A stretch of DNA of 64,000 nucleotides from Piezodorus guildinii (GCA_023052935.1 CM041297.1:110227563-110291562); one strand, 5' to 3'; counted from the first letter of the stretch, positions 10,546 through 23,084 are shown. Numbers and translations are program-made. The notes: generated by a model from the letters alone, not told the origin.

Positions 10546-10867
10546 AAAAATTTCGATAAAATACAACGATTATACACGAAATACTATATAAAAAATAGGC
10601 TAGAAATAATGAAAAACGATTGTAAATAAATATTACTCTTTTTTTTTTTTGTTTTTTTTTTAGTGTTCTCTTAAGGTTATAAAAAAAATCAGCGGTGATG
10701 TTAAATATTATATATCTGTCATTTCGTTTACGTTTCAGAAATACATTGTCTCTGTCTTCAATTCGAAACGTTCAAAAAGAAAAAAAAAAGACGTGGAAAC
10801 GAAAGTTGTTTTTTAATTTTTAACGTCAAACATTGAAATTAAATAATAATAAAAGAAATAAATAAAA

Positions 10868-11040
10868 CCAGCACCTCTACAACCCAGAAATATTCTTAGG
10901 CTCAGTACATATAGAGAGATTCGTAATGTTTCTAAGCTAACGATAAGATCATGATCAGCCATTAGGTTTTCTTCTAATGTTTCGGGTACCACTTGCTTCA
11001 CTAGGATCTCCTTACCCCAGGGTCACCTCAAGGGCTTAAT
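10868..11040 (-). mobile_element. SINE-B copy 1
   Basis: On the minus strand: GTACCCGAAACATTAGAAGA, then AAAACCTAATGGCTGATCAT, then GCTTAGAAACATTACGAATC, ending CTGGGTTGTAGAGGTGCTGG followed by T-rich sequence. The same blocks occur at 17318-17555, 36650-36945 and 41371-41435. The tRNA-like head is missing here. Confidence 0.65.
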
Positions 11041-11591
11041 TAACAGAATAAATAAACTAAGAACCCTAACTAAATGGAAAATCAGGGATTGAACAAACGA
11101 ACATCAACAACATACTAACCAAAGATTAAAAACTAATATACTTGCTAAGTTCAAGATGTTAATAATAGAAACTTAGACAGAGATTGAACATTTACACTTA
11201 CTCAAGCCCACATGGACCTACGCCCGTTGTCAAATTCATAAAAGGTTTGAATAAAACATTAAGCGTAAAAAAACTTGTAAAATCGATCAACATGAATAAA
11301 AGCAAATATTTATTTAAATTTAACGATTTCAAAAATATAATTAAAATATTTAATAATGGCTTCTCATTAAAAGAAATAGAATAAATATATTTTACATATT
11401 TTTTAAATTATTTAAGAAAAGCGAGACTGGGAGTCTCACATAGGTTATAAAGGTATCTTCAAATAAATTTTATACAATAAAGTTTGTGCGCTGCACTCCC
11501 TTGTTATGTAAAGCATATAAAGCAAGATAAAGTATTGCGATCCCGAACATTTTCGAATCCAACTTTCAATGAAAATAAACGTTTAAGTGTC

Positions 11592-11595
<4 letters not shown>

Positions 11596-11641
<46 letters not shown>
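11596..11641. repeat. 46-base poly(A) run
   Basis: Uninterrupted A-run in the middle of Rep-A, with no recognisable retroelement body on its 5' side. Confidence 0.95.
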
Positions 11642-11642
<1 letters not shown>

Positions 11643-12191
11643 CGGCTCTAACGATTTTAATCAAGGTCATTAAACCAATTTACATTAAAATACTCGTAAT
11701 ATTTTATAGTTTTATTCTTATTGATATAGTGTCACAGGGCTTAAATTTCAAATAATGATTTTAAATGACTCGCTGCATGAATAGGCTAATTAATTTTTTT
11801 TTTAATTAAAATTTATTAGTTTTCATTCATGTAGGTTTATCTATCGTGAACGAAATAGTCCGACAGGGCTTAAGTGACGATATTTTAAATTTTCTTCTTC
11901 TGAAGTACCTTGATTTTGTATATTCGAAAAAAAAAAACCATATCATCTTGTTAACATTAATAAAAAACGGGAAAATATATAACTGTACGATTCGATTGTA
12001 AATTCGATAACCAACTAAAGGAGAAAAGAGCAAAAATCTATTTTTATGTCATTTTTTTAATCTTAAAAATAGTATATAGTTTTTGAATATGTAGTTGTAA
12101 AGCTTAATATTTTAGAAAAAAATATATCTAACGCACAATGAATAACTGATAAACCTAAATGATGGTTGTATTGTTAATAATACGTGTATAA

Positions 12192-12695
12192 TTGACTAGC
12201 TGTTGCCCGTGACTTCGTCCGTGTCAATGTCTGTTATTATTTTAGGGATTTCGAAGTTTTTAAAAAAATATATTTTAAAGTACTTCTGCCTAAATGATAT
12301 TTTTAGTTTTATTTTCTTGAGACAGAATAGCATACTGATTTTGTCCGCAACTCGATCTTGACAAGACATATAGTTGGCCATGTGAAAAGCAGTCTTGACG
12401 TAAATCGATTCCTAGTGTTTAAATGTTTGCCCCAGTGTTTTCCTCATTGTTACGGCAAAAGATAACTAAACGGGAAGTTAAATTATTTTAAAATTAAAAA
12501 GTAAATCAGATTAATTTTGCCCGTTTTTCCACTGATGCTTCGCTCCTATTGGTCGCAGCGTGATGTTATATAGCCTGAAGCCTTCCTCGATAAATGGACT
12601 ATCCAACACAAAATGAATTTTTTAATTAGAACCAGTAGTTTCTGAGATTAGCGCGCTCAAACAAACTCTTCAACTTTATAATATTAGTATAGATT
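12192..12695 (+). repeat. Dispersed repeat with CTAGCTGTTGCCCGTGACTT head, nested in Rep-A
   Basis: Begins CTAGCTGTTGCCCGTGACTT then CGTCCGTGTC, and ends GATTAGCGCGCTCAAACAAA then TATAATATTAGTATAGAT. I know these head and tail phrases as a widespread arthropod interspersed repeat, but I cannot name the family from sequence alone. The interior has no intact frame. Confidence 0.5.
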
Positions 12696-12995
12696 ATTTA
12701 ATCTCAAACAATTGTGCCCATCCATATTGAATTGTTTAAGACTTTCAACTTTTTTATTCTATTTATTTATAAGGGCTTTTGCACCCTATTTTACGATCTC
12801 CATTCCTAACTAAAAGTTGTAATTTAAATTGTTTGAAACATTTTTGTTGATTTTAAAAATAACATTAACTTCTTGATTTGGTCTTCTACCTAGAAGACCA
12901 ATTTTTTTCAACTTCAAATTTACTTTAAAGTTCAAAAATTTATTTTATCAAGGAGGTAAGTGGAAATCGTGAGTTGCGCTCAACAGGTTTTTTAT

Positions 12996-14508
12996 TATAA
13001 ACTGCTAATAAAGTTAACATATTTTAATTAAGTTATGCAGTTGAGTTATAAATATTAATATATTTATGAGCTTTTATTTTATATTTTGTTTGATCCTAAA
13101 TATAATGGCTAATTTAAATAAAATTGACGTAAAAATAATATTACAAATATCCCTATATATAAATAGTAATTTCTAGGATGTAGAAATTCTTGCAAAACTC
13201 AAGGATTCGTAAAACTTATTTTGTAACAAATTAGGTCATAAAAGTGTGCGGAGTGAGGATATACTTATATTAAATTTTTTGTAGCAAGTATAATATGATA
13301 AATCACACAAATTTTTATTTATATATTGTTTAAAAATTATTATTATATTTTTATTATCTTTCTAATCTTATAAAATTATCTCACTTTTTTCCTTCGTTTT
13401 TTTTTATTAATTATTTATTTATGTCATTATTTATTTTCCTTATAGTCATTAGAGGAGATGGCATTCTTTAATAAACCTCAGTAGTGAACTAATTGTTTCA
13501 CTAGAGGCCTTCAAACTCTCACACAGCGATATTGTTAGATGAAATTTATCCATTAGTACATGGCATTCGGTGTAGTTCTCAATTATATGTTTTATAGTTT
13601 ATATAAAAAAAAAGAAATAAAAAATAGGAAATATCAATAAAGTGTCACATAATACGTTGAAGTTGTGTGATGCGCGCACTTGATGTAAAAAAAAAAATGC
13701 TATTGTTAAACCTTTTCCAACTTCTAACTTTGCCCTAGTTTTGGTCAGTCAAGTGAAATGCTATTACCCATATTAAGGAAAGACGGAGAGCCCTTCATGT
13801 CTCAAGTCGACATCGATCAAAACTTTACGGTCATCTTAGCACTAAAGGGCTTTCACATTACTGTCTTATATTTGTATAATGTGTCTTTTCTTTACTCTTA
13901 CTACATGAAATATAAAAAAACATAAATCAAACTTAATTATTTTAAAATAGATTCAAACCGAAAAGATATATCAAGATAAAACTCTACATATATAAAATGA
14001 TAAGATTTTGGTTTCCGCCAAATCCTAAACGACAAGACGGATTTTGATAGGGTTTTCATCATTATTTAGGGAATTCTTTCCTGAAGGTTTATAAGTAAAA
14101 TACATTGCAATTTAATACTTTTCTTTAAACGGCAGAAATAATTTTTCTGTAACCAAGTCATAAAAATAAACCACTCCTGGAATGAAAGTAGTAGCATAAA
14201 CGTATAATATACCATTGGAAAGCGCAAGAATTTGGAAAAAATAATATCCAATATTATAACTTATACAATTTATTACAATGTACATCGTACAAGTTAATAT
14301 AAAGTTGTTCTAAGCCCATAAACTTATGAATATGTGGTATTGAGAAAGAGGGAGGTTATAATAGTTAAAATATTTCCCACGTCGTACAGGATCATGCAAG
14401 TTATATTCCTTCATTTAGTAAGCAATATTTTAGAAACAATATTACGTATGATTAGTAACAAACTTGTTATAAATGTTAAGTTGTTATAAATCTATAAACT
14501 AACATTGA
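12996..14508. other. Intergenic; decayed repeat at about 13985-14260
   Basis: Very AT-rich with no gene seen. The stretch 13985-14260 (CAAATCCTAAACGACAAGAC, ATAATATACCATTGGAAAGC) shares short phrases with Rep-A and may be a diverged relative. Confidence 0.4.
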
Positions 14509-14700
14509 TGGGAGTAAAAAATCCTTAGTTAAACCGTTCTTCGGAGGAAAGTTAAAAGGTGGTCCCGAGTCTGTGATACGTCAGGTACTCCTTAAAGATC
14601 CCTATTCTAATTAAACCTGGATAGGCAAAATTTAGGATTCCTACTGTAGCATCGTCCGAATAGCCACAGCAGCATAAAGGTACGTTAAATAAATACATAA
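14509..14700 (+). mobile_element. SINE-A copy 3, headless
   Basis: Body only, from TGGGAGTAAAAAATCCTTAG to GCATCGTCCGAATAGCC and the tail CAGCATAAAGGTACGTTAAA. The tRNA-like promoter part is absent, as in a 5'-truncated retroinsertion. Confidence 0.75.
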
Positions 14701-14859
14701 AAATAAACTAACATTGTTATTAATTATTTCAAATTTAACAACATTTCATGAAAACAGATGTTTCACTGTAAAGTAAATGAGATTCTTATGGTCACTAAAT
14801 TAAACCTTTTTACCTTGCTATACATAGTAAGTATTTTGTATAGAAAAGTATTTTGATTT

Positions 14860-15430
14860 AAACTCGCTATATCTATGTAAAATTTAATAGGTTTAAACGT
14901 CATGTAGGTTTCATTCTGATTAAAATGCTCTGACATGGCTTAAATGCCGATATTTTAAATTTTATTTCTCTAAAGTACCTTTAATTTTTTAGATTCTATA
15001 AAAATAACCAAATTATCTAGTTACCACTGATGAAAAAAAGGTGAATATATAAAATTGAATGAATTCGATACCCAGGTATAGGAGAAAACAGAAAACATAT
15101 TTTTTTGTTGCAATTTTCGTTTTTGAACATAAGAACAGTAATATACATGTATGATATACCGTTGGAAAGCTACAGATTTTAGAAAAAATATTATCTTACA
15201 CTCAAGCTTTTAAAAGTTAATAAAGAGTGATGAAAATAAGATAGAACTAACTGATTATTTTAGATAAAAATATAATAGATTTTTTTAATAAAACATATGT
15301 TTCTATAGAAATTCAATTTAATTAATTCTTTAATAGTTTCACTAATTTTTATCTCTAACTGTATTTGAAAATTCTTTAATTGATTTTAACAACGGTAAGT
15401 GAAAATCGTGTGTTGCCCGCACTAGATTTT
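14860..15430 (+). repeat. Rep-A copy 2, 3' two-thirds
   Basis: Anchors in family order: TTTAAACTCGCTATATCTAT, CATGTAGGTTTCATTCTGAT, GATATACCGTTGGAAAGCTA and GGTAAGTGAAAATCGTGTGT, ending TTGCCCGCAC. Confidence 0.65.
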
Positions 15431-17317
15431 TATTATTAGTTTGACTTGAGGAAGTTCTTCTTATTTGTATGTATTAATTTAATTTTAATTTAATATAATT
15501 TTCTTCCACCATATCCTTATTATTATAATTAACTATATAACTCGTTAATATTATTCGAAGTTTCGGGGATTTGTTCCCATTACCAAGATATTTCATGTTG
15601 GTCTAAAAGTTCATCAATTTTTTCTTTTAGACGTGAAGAATTATTCTTCTAATAGTTAATGCCATTTTTCATATTATGTTGTAGTTATTTAAAATATGAA
15701 CTATAAACTTAATGAGTTTCCAATGAAAACTTAATTTTACTTTTAAAACGTAATTTAAATAATTTTTTTGAAATATTCAATAGGTATAAAGCTCACAGGA
15801 TAGAAACCTTTGTTATTTCTGTAGTTTTTGAATAAAAACATAGCAATAAAGTTTTCCTTACATGGGATAATTAAATTATCCGTTATCTGTTATCTTCACT
15901 TTAAAATAACAAACAAATAAACTTAACCAATTTTGAATGATGTTTTTCATTTCTGCCTATGATTAAATATGAAAATGAATATGCCTTATAAAATAAACAT
16001 ATTTTGTAACTAATTGCATTTTTCGTTACGAAGAACAAAAACTTCCAAAGCGATAAACTCTAAATTTTTCAGTCAGATATTTTTTAAACATCAATGACAA
16101 ATCATTTAAATTGCATCCGTACAAAGCAAGGGCGGGTCTACTGGATCATTTCTATGATACGGACTTGATAATTATAGAAAACAATTTAGAAAAGAAAAAT
16201 TGCTCTGACGAAGTTGTATTTGCTGAACCTCTAACTAGCATCTTTAGGTACAAAAATCAATATTCTAGTCACTTAACCTACTCCGGATTTCAAACCACTC
16301 CTGACCGACCACTTAACGTCCATTAAAAAAAATGAGCACGGGAAAAAATTCCATTCATTATTCCTTCCATTTTCCCTGGCATAAGACAGTTCATCCAGTA
16401 AGAAAAAAACATTAGGTATTCCATTTCTAAGGCATGAACTATTTTAATTATAAACTTGATCCATTGGTTTTCATCTAGATAATAAATTTATTTAAAAAAA
16501 TCAATTACATATTATTAATTCTATCCAATCTTCTAAAAAATAGTCAACTTTCACTTATCATTTTATTTATTTATCCAAATATATCCTTTCAGGTCATCAG
16601 CTGGTTTTAATTTACAAATTCATATGGAATTTAGTACTCATAAAACATTTAACAGTAAAAAAAAATCTAAAACAGGGCTGGTTTATTCCCAAGCAAGTTA
16701 TTAATTTTACAAATTTATAAACAATAAACAGCAATTTAAAAAAATTAACTTTTTACCTAAAACATTTTCAACCCACTTGTACTCTCCTCTCCCTCTCTTA
16801 ACGATTTGCATTAGAAGCAAAGGTTGTGATGGGTAGATTTTATTTGTTGAATTTTTGATGACTTTTATTTATTTTTTTTACTATATATTTTATTATTGAC
16901 AAAATTTGAGATAATGAATACCTACTACTGATACATTGGTGTCAGTCAGTTCTAAGATAGGGAAAATCGCCGAAACGTAGGCTCCAAATAATATTTCTGT
17001 ATAATACGGGGAAAATTAAGAATCAATTATTTATCATTACTATTTTAAACCTGATTGACCCTCCCTAACTAAAATCCTGTATTCAATTTTTGTTTATATT
17101 TAAAAGTTATTTTTTTTTTTTAAACATCAGCATTTTTATTTTTATAAAAGCTTTATTCACATTACTAAAAGTAATGTTAAAAAAAAAAATTATTTTTTTC
17201 ATGCAAACTTGCAATACTAATAAGTAAGTTTGGTTTGGGAAAAAGTATATTTTTTTTTTAAATGAACCGACCAAGAATCCCAATTCTCTATTGAAAATAA
17301 AAAAAATAATGTACATC
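15431..17317. other. Intergenic; short open frame 16111-16326 and weak hairpin motif
   Basis: The 71-codon plus-strand frame at 16111-16326 has no recognisable motif. Near 16955-16985 a weak member of the hairpin-GAAACG group is visible (ATCGCCGAAACGTAGG) but lacks a clean CTGANGA. Otherwise AT-rich with no gene. Confidence 0.35.
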
Positions 17318-17555
17318 TACAACCCATGATGGTTTTGGTTCGGTACCTATAAATATTCCCAATGTTTCACGGTCAACGGGAGTGCAGGGAGTCGATTAGC
17401 CTAAATCCCGCTCTGGTTTTCCCCCAATTTTTCAGGTAGTAACTTATACTACTTCCTCAGGGTCGCTCCACGTAGGAAATAACAAAATATACAATTCTGC
17501 CATATCCGAGGTTCGAACTCAGGATCCAGAGAACGGAAGACTAGATCATATATTT
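17318..17555 (-). mobile_element. SINE-B copy 2
   Basis: On the minus strand: GAGTTCGAACCTCGG (B-box-like) near 17505-17520, then GTTACTACCTGAAAAATTGG, GGGAAAACCAGAGCGGGATT, GTGAAACATTGGGAATATTT and CATCATGGGTTGTAGATGTA plus T-rich tail. Aligned by eye with 36650-36945 it shows the same block order. Confidence 0.7.
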
Positions 17556-18095
17556 TTATTTTTACAAGTATTTATTTATAATTTTCAACTTTTTTATCTT
17601 GAAAACTTCTTTTGTTTCAATCGTTACGGTATTTCTTATATTGTCATTAAAAGAATTTGTTTCTTATTTTTGTAGTATATTATTTTCATTTATGTTTTAA
17701 TTAGTTTATTTTTCATTAATTCTTAGTTTTATCTTTTATTAATTAAAGATCCTTTATTATTGTAAAGCTTATGTTTTTCTTAAAGACTAAGTACCAGAAT
17801 AATGTAAATATTATTTATTTCTTTTCTTCTTTATGTTTTATATTTAAACCATTTATTTTTTGTTTGTTCAACACAATTATTTTTTGAGGATTGTTTTTAT
17901 TTTCATTATTTTATTTTATTTGTTTATTTTATTTTTTATTATTGTATATATTTATCTATAATTGTAAATATCAGTTAATTATGTTCATGTTGTTTATTGG
18001 CCAGACATGTAGTATATAATAAACAGTAAAATTTATTATTCTCAAGGGACACAGTTCCCAGAATAAAATTTACTTTCTATTCTATTCCATTCTAT
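17556..18095 (+). mobile_element. CR1/L2-like LINE, 3' UTR only (copy C2)
   Basis: The UTR matches that of the copy at 32881 (TTGTCATTAAAAGAATTTG versus TTGTCACTAAAAGAATTCAC). It ends TTATTGGCCAGACATGTAG, the hairpin GGGACACAGTTCCC (18046-18059), AGAATAAA and ATTC-type simple sequence. Confidence 0.65.
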
Positions 18096-18099
18096 ATCT

Positions 18100-18416
18100 A
18101 CTAGAGCCATGTGAACTGTGAAGATTTTTTCTTCGGTGAAGCGAGAGTCCGTTGGCTTGCGCGCAATGTAAACTTCTGAGAGAATACACTCGCGCTTCTC
18201 GATGAAATTTTATAGTGTAGGGTCATCAACTCCCTACACCCTTTTTTGTGAGTACCACCAGTTGGCTGACGGGTCTTACATACCCGGGGGAGGCTGTGAG
18301 TGAGTTCCCGTTTAATTAAATATTTAAAATCCACTCCGACTGGGATCCGAACTCATAACCTTTGGCGTAAGAGACCAGCGCACTAGCCTCTCAGCCACGA
18401 GCTCTCCCTGTGCAGA
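18100..18416 (-). mobile_element. SINE-C, class II tRNA (Ser/Leu-like) derived
   Basis: Minus strand from 18416: GAGCTCGTGGCTGAGAGGCT, then GCGCTGGTCTCTTACGCCAA, then ATGAGTTCGGATCCCA. This is laid out as A box, anticodon region and B box of a long-variable-arm tRNA. A 200-bp body follows, including a run that nearly pairs with itself (GTGTAGGGAGTTGATGACCC, then TACACT). Only one copy is visible here. Confidence 0.5.
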
Positions 18417-19284
18417 TACACGGCTCTTATTCCATTTATTCTTAATTAAATTGAAACTTTCCCAAAAAATATCATAAAAGAGAAAAATCTAACAACTACG
18501 GATGCTTTATTGGTTCGCGCTGAGAAAGTGTAATAAAATATCCCCTTTTTATATTAAAAGGGGAACATTTATTGGCCTCGAATTATAATTAATTGAAAGA
18601 ATTCCCAATTATCTCTCCGAATATGACGAGGCGGGGACTCTTACAAGTTTTTCATTAACAGTCATATTAAATATCTCCTCTCAAGAGATGGCCCTCAAAA
18701 TGAAATTCTTTCTCGGTGCCAAGTCTACCAGAAGATAATCCACGGAATAAAAGAGCCAACTCAAACAGAAGTTAATATAAGTTTTCTGATTCCCAAGAGA
18801 AAAGTACTGTGAATAAGACACGCCTGAAAACAAGATAAATACTGGTATTGGAAGAATGCAAATCGTTTCGTCACAAAAGGCGGGCTGCTAATAACGAATC
18901 CTTTATTATTAGACTGTTATTTCCTTGAAGTTGGTATTTAGGAAAAATAAGTTTATAAAAACGCCGATCGTCGAATTTAATTATTAAATATTTTACTTTT
19001 ATATGATTACAAGAATATATGCATAAAAAGATTATGATTAATTGAAAAATAAACTAAACAACTTTGAGCAAAAATCGACAATCATGTTTCGAAATATTAG
19101 CTGTTTCCTCCTATTCCTCTGACATATTTTTATTTAAAAACAATTCCAAAAAAATCTTGTAAGAGCAATACACTATTTTCACTTTCCTCGGTAGTTAAAA
19201 TCAATTTAAAGAATCATATTCAGTTTCGTTGGATCTGAAACATATGTTTTATATTAAATAATGTAATAATATAGACTTTTTAGG
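18417..19284. other. Intergenic, no gene recognised
   Basis: AT-rich with no long frame or repeat match that I can see. Confidence 0.4.
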
Positions 19285-19790
19285 TACTAAAGCAACTTTT
19301 TCATAAAAATCAGTTAACCAGAAGAGCTACTTTATACCAGGCATTTATTATCTATTTACGATTTTCTCAAAAACTGCTATAACGGTTTTGATTAAACTCG
19401 CTTTATCGAAGTAAAATTGGACGGGCTTTAATATCATGTAGGTTCCATTCTGATTGAAATAGTCTGGTAGGGCATATTTGCAAATATTTCAAAATTTCTT
19501 CTTCCAAAGTATCTTTAATTTTGTATTTTTTATAAAATTGACCATATCATCTGATTAGCATTGCTAATAAACAGGTAAATATATAAGTCGAATAAATTCG
19601 AAATCCAATCCAACTAAAAGAGAAAACTGCAAAAATGTTTATTTAGTGCAATTTTTAGTCTTTGAACTTAAGAAGAGTAATATACCGGTATAATATAACG
19701 TTGAAAAGCTAAAGTTTTAGAAAAAAAATAGTATAATAAATATAAATTGCAGTAATTGCTAAATTGGATTCGAGCCCAGTTATTTTTGTT
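19285..19790 (+). repeat. Rep-A copy 3, central part
   Basis: GCAACTTTTTCATAAAAATC, CGATTTTCTCAAAAACTGCT, AACGGTTTTGATTAAACTCG and CATGTAGGTTCCATTCTGAT in the family order. The 3' end is missing. Confidence 0.65.
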
Positions 19791-20547
19791 ATTAAGTTGA
19801 ATGTCTATAGGAATATTATTTTTTTCAGTCAGTTATCTTACATCTTTAATCCAGAAACTATTTTGAAGTTTTTTTTTTGTTTTTTTTTTAATACTTTTAA
19901 ATACCTTATAATTTTGAGGACATAACGTTCAACGAAAAGAATATTTCTAAAAACTTGTGTGTTTATATAAAATAAATAAAAGAACAGGATGAGTTTCAGA
20001 AAATCATTCAAAGAGAAACCTTAGAAAATGTATGTATAGAATAACCCCTGCTTAAGTAAAACGTCCATAAAACAAATTCATAAGAAAAAGTAACGATATT
20101 TCTCTTTTAGGACTTGACCGTTATGCCCTTTATGTCTTTTTTTATATTTTTAAACAATTTCAAATTGAATTGAAAATTAAAAATGTCTATGTTTCTCGAG
20201 GTCTTCTGTGTATCATCAAACAGCTGATAGTTAAATCAAATGATTCTGTTTAGATGATGTTTGTATACAAATGCAGCTCCCTCACTACGTGTAGATAAAT
20301 ATATGGTCTGTCATTTATATATGATATATAGTTATGATTTCCTAAAACAGGCATTATATATGCATAGGGAAGGCACCGACGAGGAAATAAGTTCGGTGGT
20401 TGCTGAAGCGTGGGCGGGTACTGAATGCTTTATGAAGAAATATCTTCTGGTTTCCCCGTCCATGCGTCGACTTACACTAACGAAATGTTCTTTCAGCAAA
20501 AAAATTATATTGGGCGTATTCTTTTTTACTTTCACTTATTTATATAT
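19791..20547. other. Flank of the CR1/L2-like element; chance open frame
   Basis: The frame of the RT happens to stay open upstream to 20261, but those residues are not LINE-like and I see no family match in them. No gene is called. Confidence 0.4.
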
Positions 20548-22412
20548 ACAAAGGAAGCGTGAGGCTGCCCGCAGACGCTTCAGGCGTACAAGACATGCAG
20601 AAGATTATGAAGCGTTTAGGGTACTCCGTAACTTGACACAAACAACAGTAAGGCGTGCAAAATCCAACTATTTTCATGAAGCTTTGTCCTCTTCCCCTGA
20701 TTCCAAAACCAAATGGCAAATCCTTCGTAAACTTTCCCTCTGTAAATCCTTTACCTCCTCAAGTTTCCCAATATCACCCGACGAGCTAAATACATACTTT
20801 TCATCTGATTCCTCCAATATTACTACAGCCTCCTCTACCAACCTTTCACTCGCACCATCATTTAATTGTGATAATTTTTATTTCTCAAATATTTCTCCCA
20901 CAGACCTTATTTCTTCCTTAATGAAATCCCATACCACTTCCATCGGTTCTGATGGAATACCCGTCAAACTGTTAAAATTATGCCTACCTGAAATCCTACC
21001 TGTTCTTCTTTTCATTTACAATTTCTCACTCCAGGACTCTGTATTCCCTTCATCATGGAAAAAAGCCTTAGTCCATCCTATTAACAAAATCCCTAACCCG
21101 ACATCACCTAAAGATTATCGCCCTATCTCTATCCTGTCTAATCTCTCCAAACCTCTAGAACGAATTGTACAATCCCAAGTGTCCCATTTTCTCAAAGAGA
21201 CTAATCAACTTGATCCTTTCCAATCCGGCTTCCGACCTGGTTTCTCCACGCAATCAGCCCTTACCAAAATCACAAGTGATATCCACACTGCAATGGATGA
21301 AAGAAAATTAACTGTCCTAATACTCCTAGACTTCTCCAAGGCCTTTGACTCCCTGAACCACTCGATCCTTTTTTCCAAATTAAAGTGTTTATCCTTTTCT
21401 AATAGTTCTATCCAATGGTTCCAATCTTTTATTTCCGAGCGTTCACAAGCAGTCGCTATTCCTAATGAACCCTTATCTTCCTTCCTAACTCTATCCTCAG
21501 GTGTTGCTCAAGGTTCGAGTATTTCCCCCCCTCTATTCAATACCTATATCAATGACCTCCCTAATTCAATCCATCACTGTTCCTACCACCTATACGCTGA
21601 TGACCTCCAAATCTATCTATCCTTCCCTCCTTCCGAATTATCATTAGCTTTTGCAAATATTCAGGCAGACCTAGATAGGATCAGTGCCTGGGCAAACCTG
21701 AATAGTCTAAAGCTTAATCCTATGAAAACCCAGGCCATTTTAATCGGTTCCAATTTCCTCCTTAGTTCTATCATCACCCTTCCTTCTCTTTTGGTTGATC
21801 GTCACCCTATTACATTCACCTCCTCCGTCAAAAACCTTGGCGTAATCCTTGATTTCCAAAAGATCGATCAGCACACTAAAACTATTTCAGCGGTCCCGTC
21901 ACCTTCTCCCACAATCCTCCCGGAAGCTCCTAGTATCCTCTCTTATTTTCCCCTATTTTGACTATAGTTGTGCGGTATATGGTGGGCTCTCGAGGTTGCT
22001 TGAGGGCAGATTGAAACGAGTCATGAACTGTTTCTTAAGATTTGTCTTCGGTACCTCTAGACGGTCACATGTGTCCCACCTCTATGATGAGTCAAATTGG
22101 CTATTTCCCTCGATTCGAAGGCAATATTTCCTTGGTTCCTTTCTCTATCAAGTCATCCGCTCCCACCGCCCCTCTTACATCTATAGTCTCCTGCAATTTA
22201 AATCCACAATCCATACTCAGGAAACCAGATCCTGTCTTTCCGACCTCTATACGCCTTCCCATAGAACCAAAAAATATGAATTTTCCTTCTTAGCCCGGTC
22301 CACTTTCTTATGGAATACCATCCCATCACACATCCGTCATGCTCCTTCCCAATCTTCTTTCAAATCTCTCCTTTTTAAACACCTTCTTGCCTCCCAATCA
22401 GATGCCAACTAA
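20548..22412 (+). pseudogene. Reverse transcriptase of CR1/L2-like LINE, frameshifted
   Basis: Homology begins near 20548 (KREAARRRFRRTRHAEDYEA). Counting residues from the open frame start at 20261: SIGSDGIPVK (D231), DYRPISILSN (D285), QSGFRPGFST, motif A DFSKAFD (D357-D363), GVAQGSSISP and the catalytic YADD (445-448, nt 21593-21604). The palm is intact. Around 21850-21870 reading shifts to another frame and some codons appear lost; the rest (SSRKLLVSSLIFPYFDYSC to HLLASQSDAN) continues to the stop at 22412. The enzyme would copy its own RNA at a nicked chromosomal site, but this copy has no endonuclease and a broken thumb/C-terminus. The clade name is inferred from RT style and the microsatellite tail. 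Confidence 0.8.
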
Positions 22413-22780
22413 TTTCAGTACAGCGATTAATGTGATGTGAGAAATGTCTACACTTCATACCATAAATGATAGTAAAGTTTATTTTCATTTCTATTTTCAA
22501 TTATTCTGATGTTTTTTTTTTTTTGTTGTTTTTTTGGTTTGTTAGTTCTATATTACATTTAGATATTACTATATTTTTTTTTTTTAATTTATATTTTTCA
22601 TTTCACTCTCTTTTCATCAATTAAAATAATTGTAAATAATTTTTGTAATCATTAATATTTTTAGTTTTTTATGTGGTTTTTGGCCAGTTGTAATCATTAT
22701 TTTTTTTGTACATGTGTATTATTCTCAAGGGACTTAGTCCCAGAATAAAGTTCTTTTTTCATTCATTCATTCATTATATA
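20548..22780 (+). mobile_element. CR1/L2-like non-LTR retrotransposon, 5'-truncated (copy C3)
   Basis: The longest LINE in the window: RT and C-terminus, a 3' UTR from 22413, the hairpin GGGACTTAGTCCC at 22729-22741, AGAATAAAG, and a (CATT)n end at about 22761-22780. A microsatellite rather than poly(A) at the 3' end fits the CR1/L2 group. The endonuclease and any ORF1 are absent. Confidence 0.75.
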
Positions 22781-22871
22781 TGAAATTGTTGCCTGTTGAG
22801 AATATATAAAACAATAATAAGGAAAACTCATAATAAATACAATAATGGAGTTTTTGTTTACCGTTGAGAAA

Positions 22872-23084
22872 TTAGATGAGGAAGATGGTTGGGGGTGCGG
22901 TCATTAAATATAAACACACATTAAAACAAGTGCTAAAGAAGTCTTCTTTAGACACCGCCTCAGAGTCAACCCTGATGAAGGCTCACGATTTAGGCCGAAA
23001 CGTCGGCACATAATTAATATAAGCACTTGTTTTAATGTGTGTTTCTATTTAATGACCGCACCCTCAACCATCTTCCTCATCTAA
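22872..23084. mobile_element. Inverted-repeat element with CTGATGA-hairpin-GAAACG motif
   Basis: A 63-bp left arm (22872-22934) is repeated almost perfectly inverted at 23022-23084. The centre holds CTGATGA (22972-22978), A, a GGC..GCC stem-loop, then GAAACG (ending 23002). The arms carry GGTGCGGTCATTAAATA, also present (as GGTGGCGGTCATTAAATG) in the element at 61654-61860, so the two are related. No open frame. Confidence 0.8.

Larger units (their letters stand above)
11518..12990 (+). repeat. Rep-A copy 1, split by a poly(A) run and a nested repeat
   Basis: Starts AAAGTATTGCGATCCCGAAC and ends GTAAGTGGAAATCGTGAG with TTGCGCTCAACAGG. Between these are family anchors GGCTCTAACGATTTTAATCA and CATGTAGGTTTATCTATCG. 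A 46-base A-run (11596-11641) replaces roughly 250 bp present in other copies. A different repeat (12192-12695) is nested in it. Confidence 0.6.

Noticed and set aside
20261..20547. N-terminal extension of the RT frame as part of the LINE protein
   Set aside because: Residues before about 20548 do not resemble LINE sequence and the family's 5' truncations are common; the open frame is likely chance.
22872..23084. CRISPR-like or phage-like repeat structure
   Set aside because: Repeats are inverted and few, with no spacer periodicity, and the context is eukaryotic.
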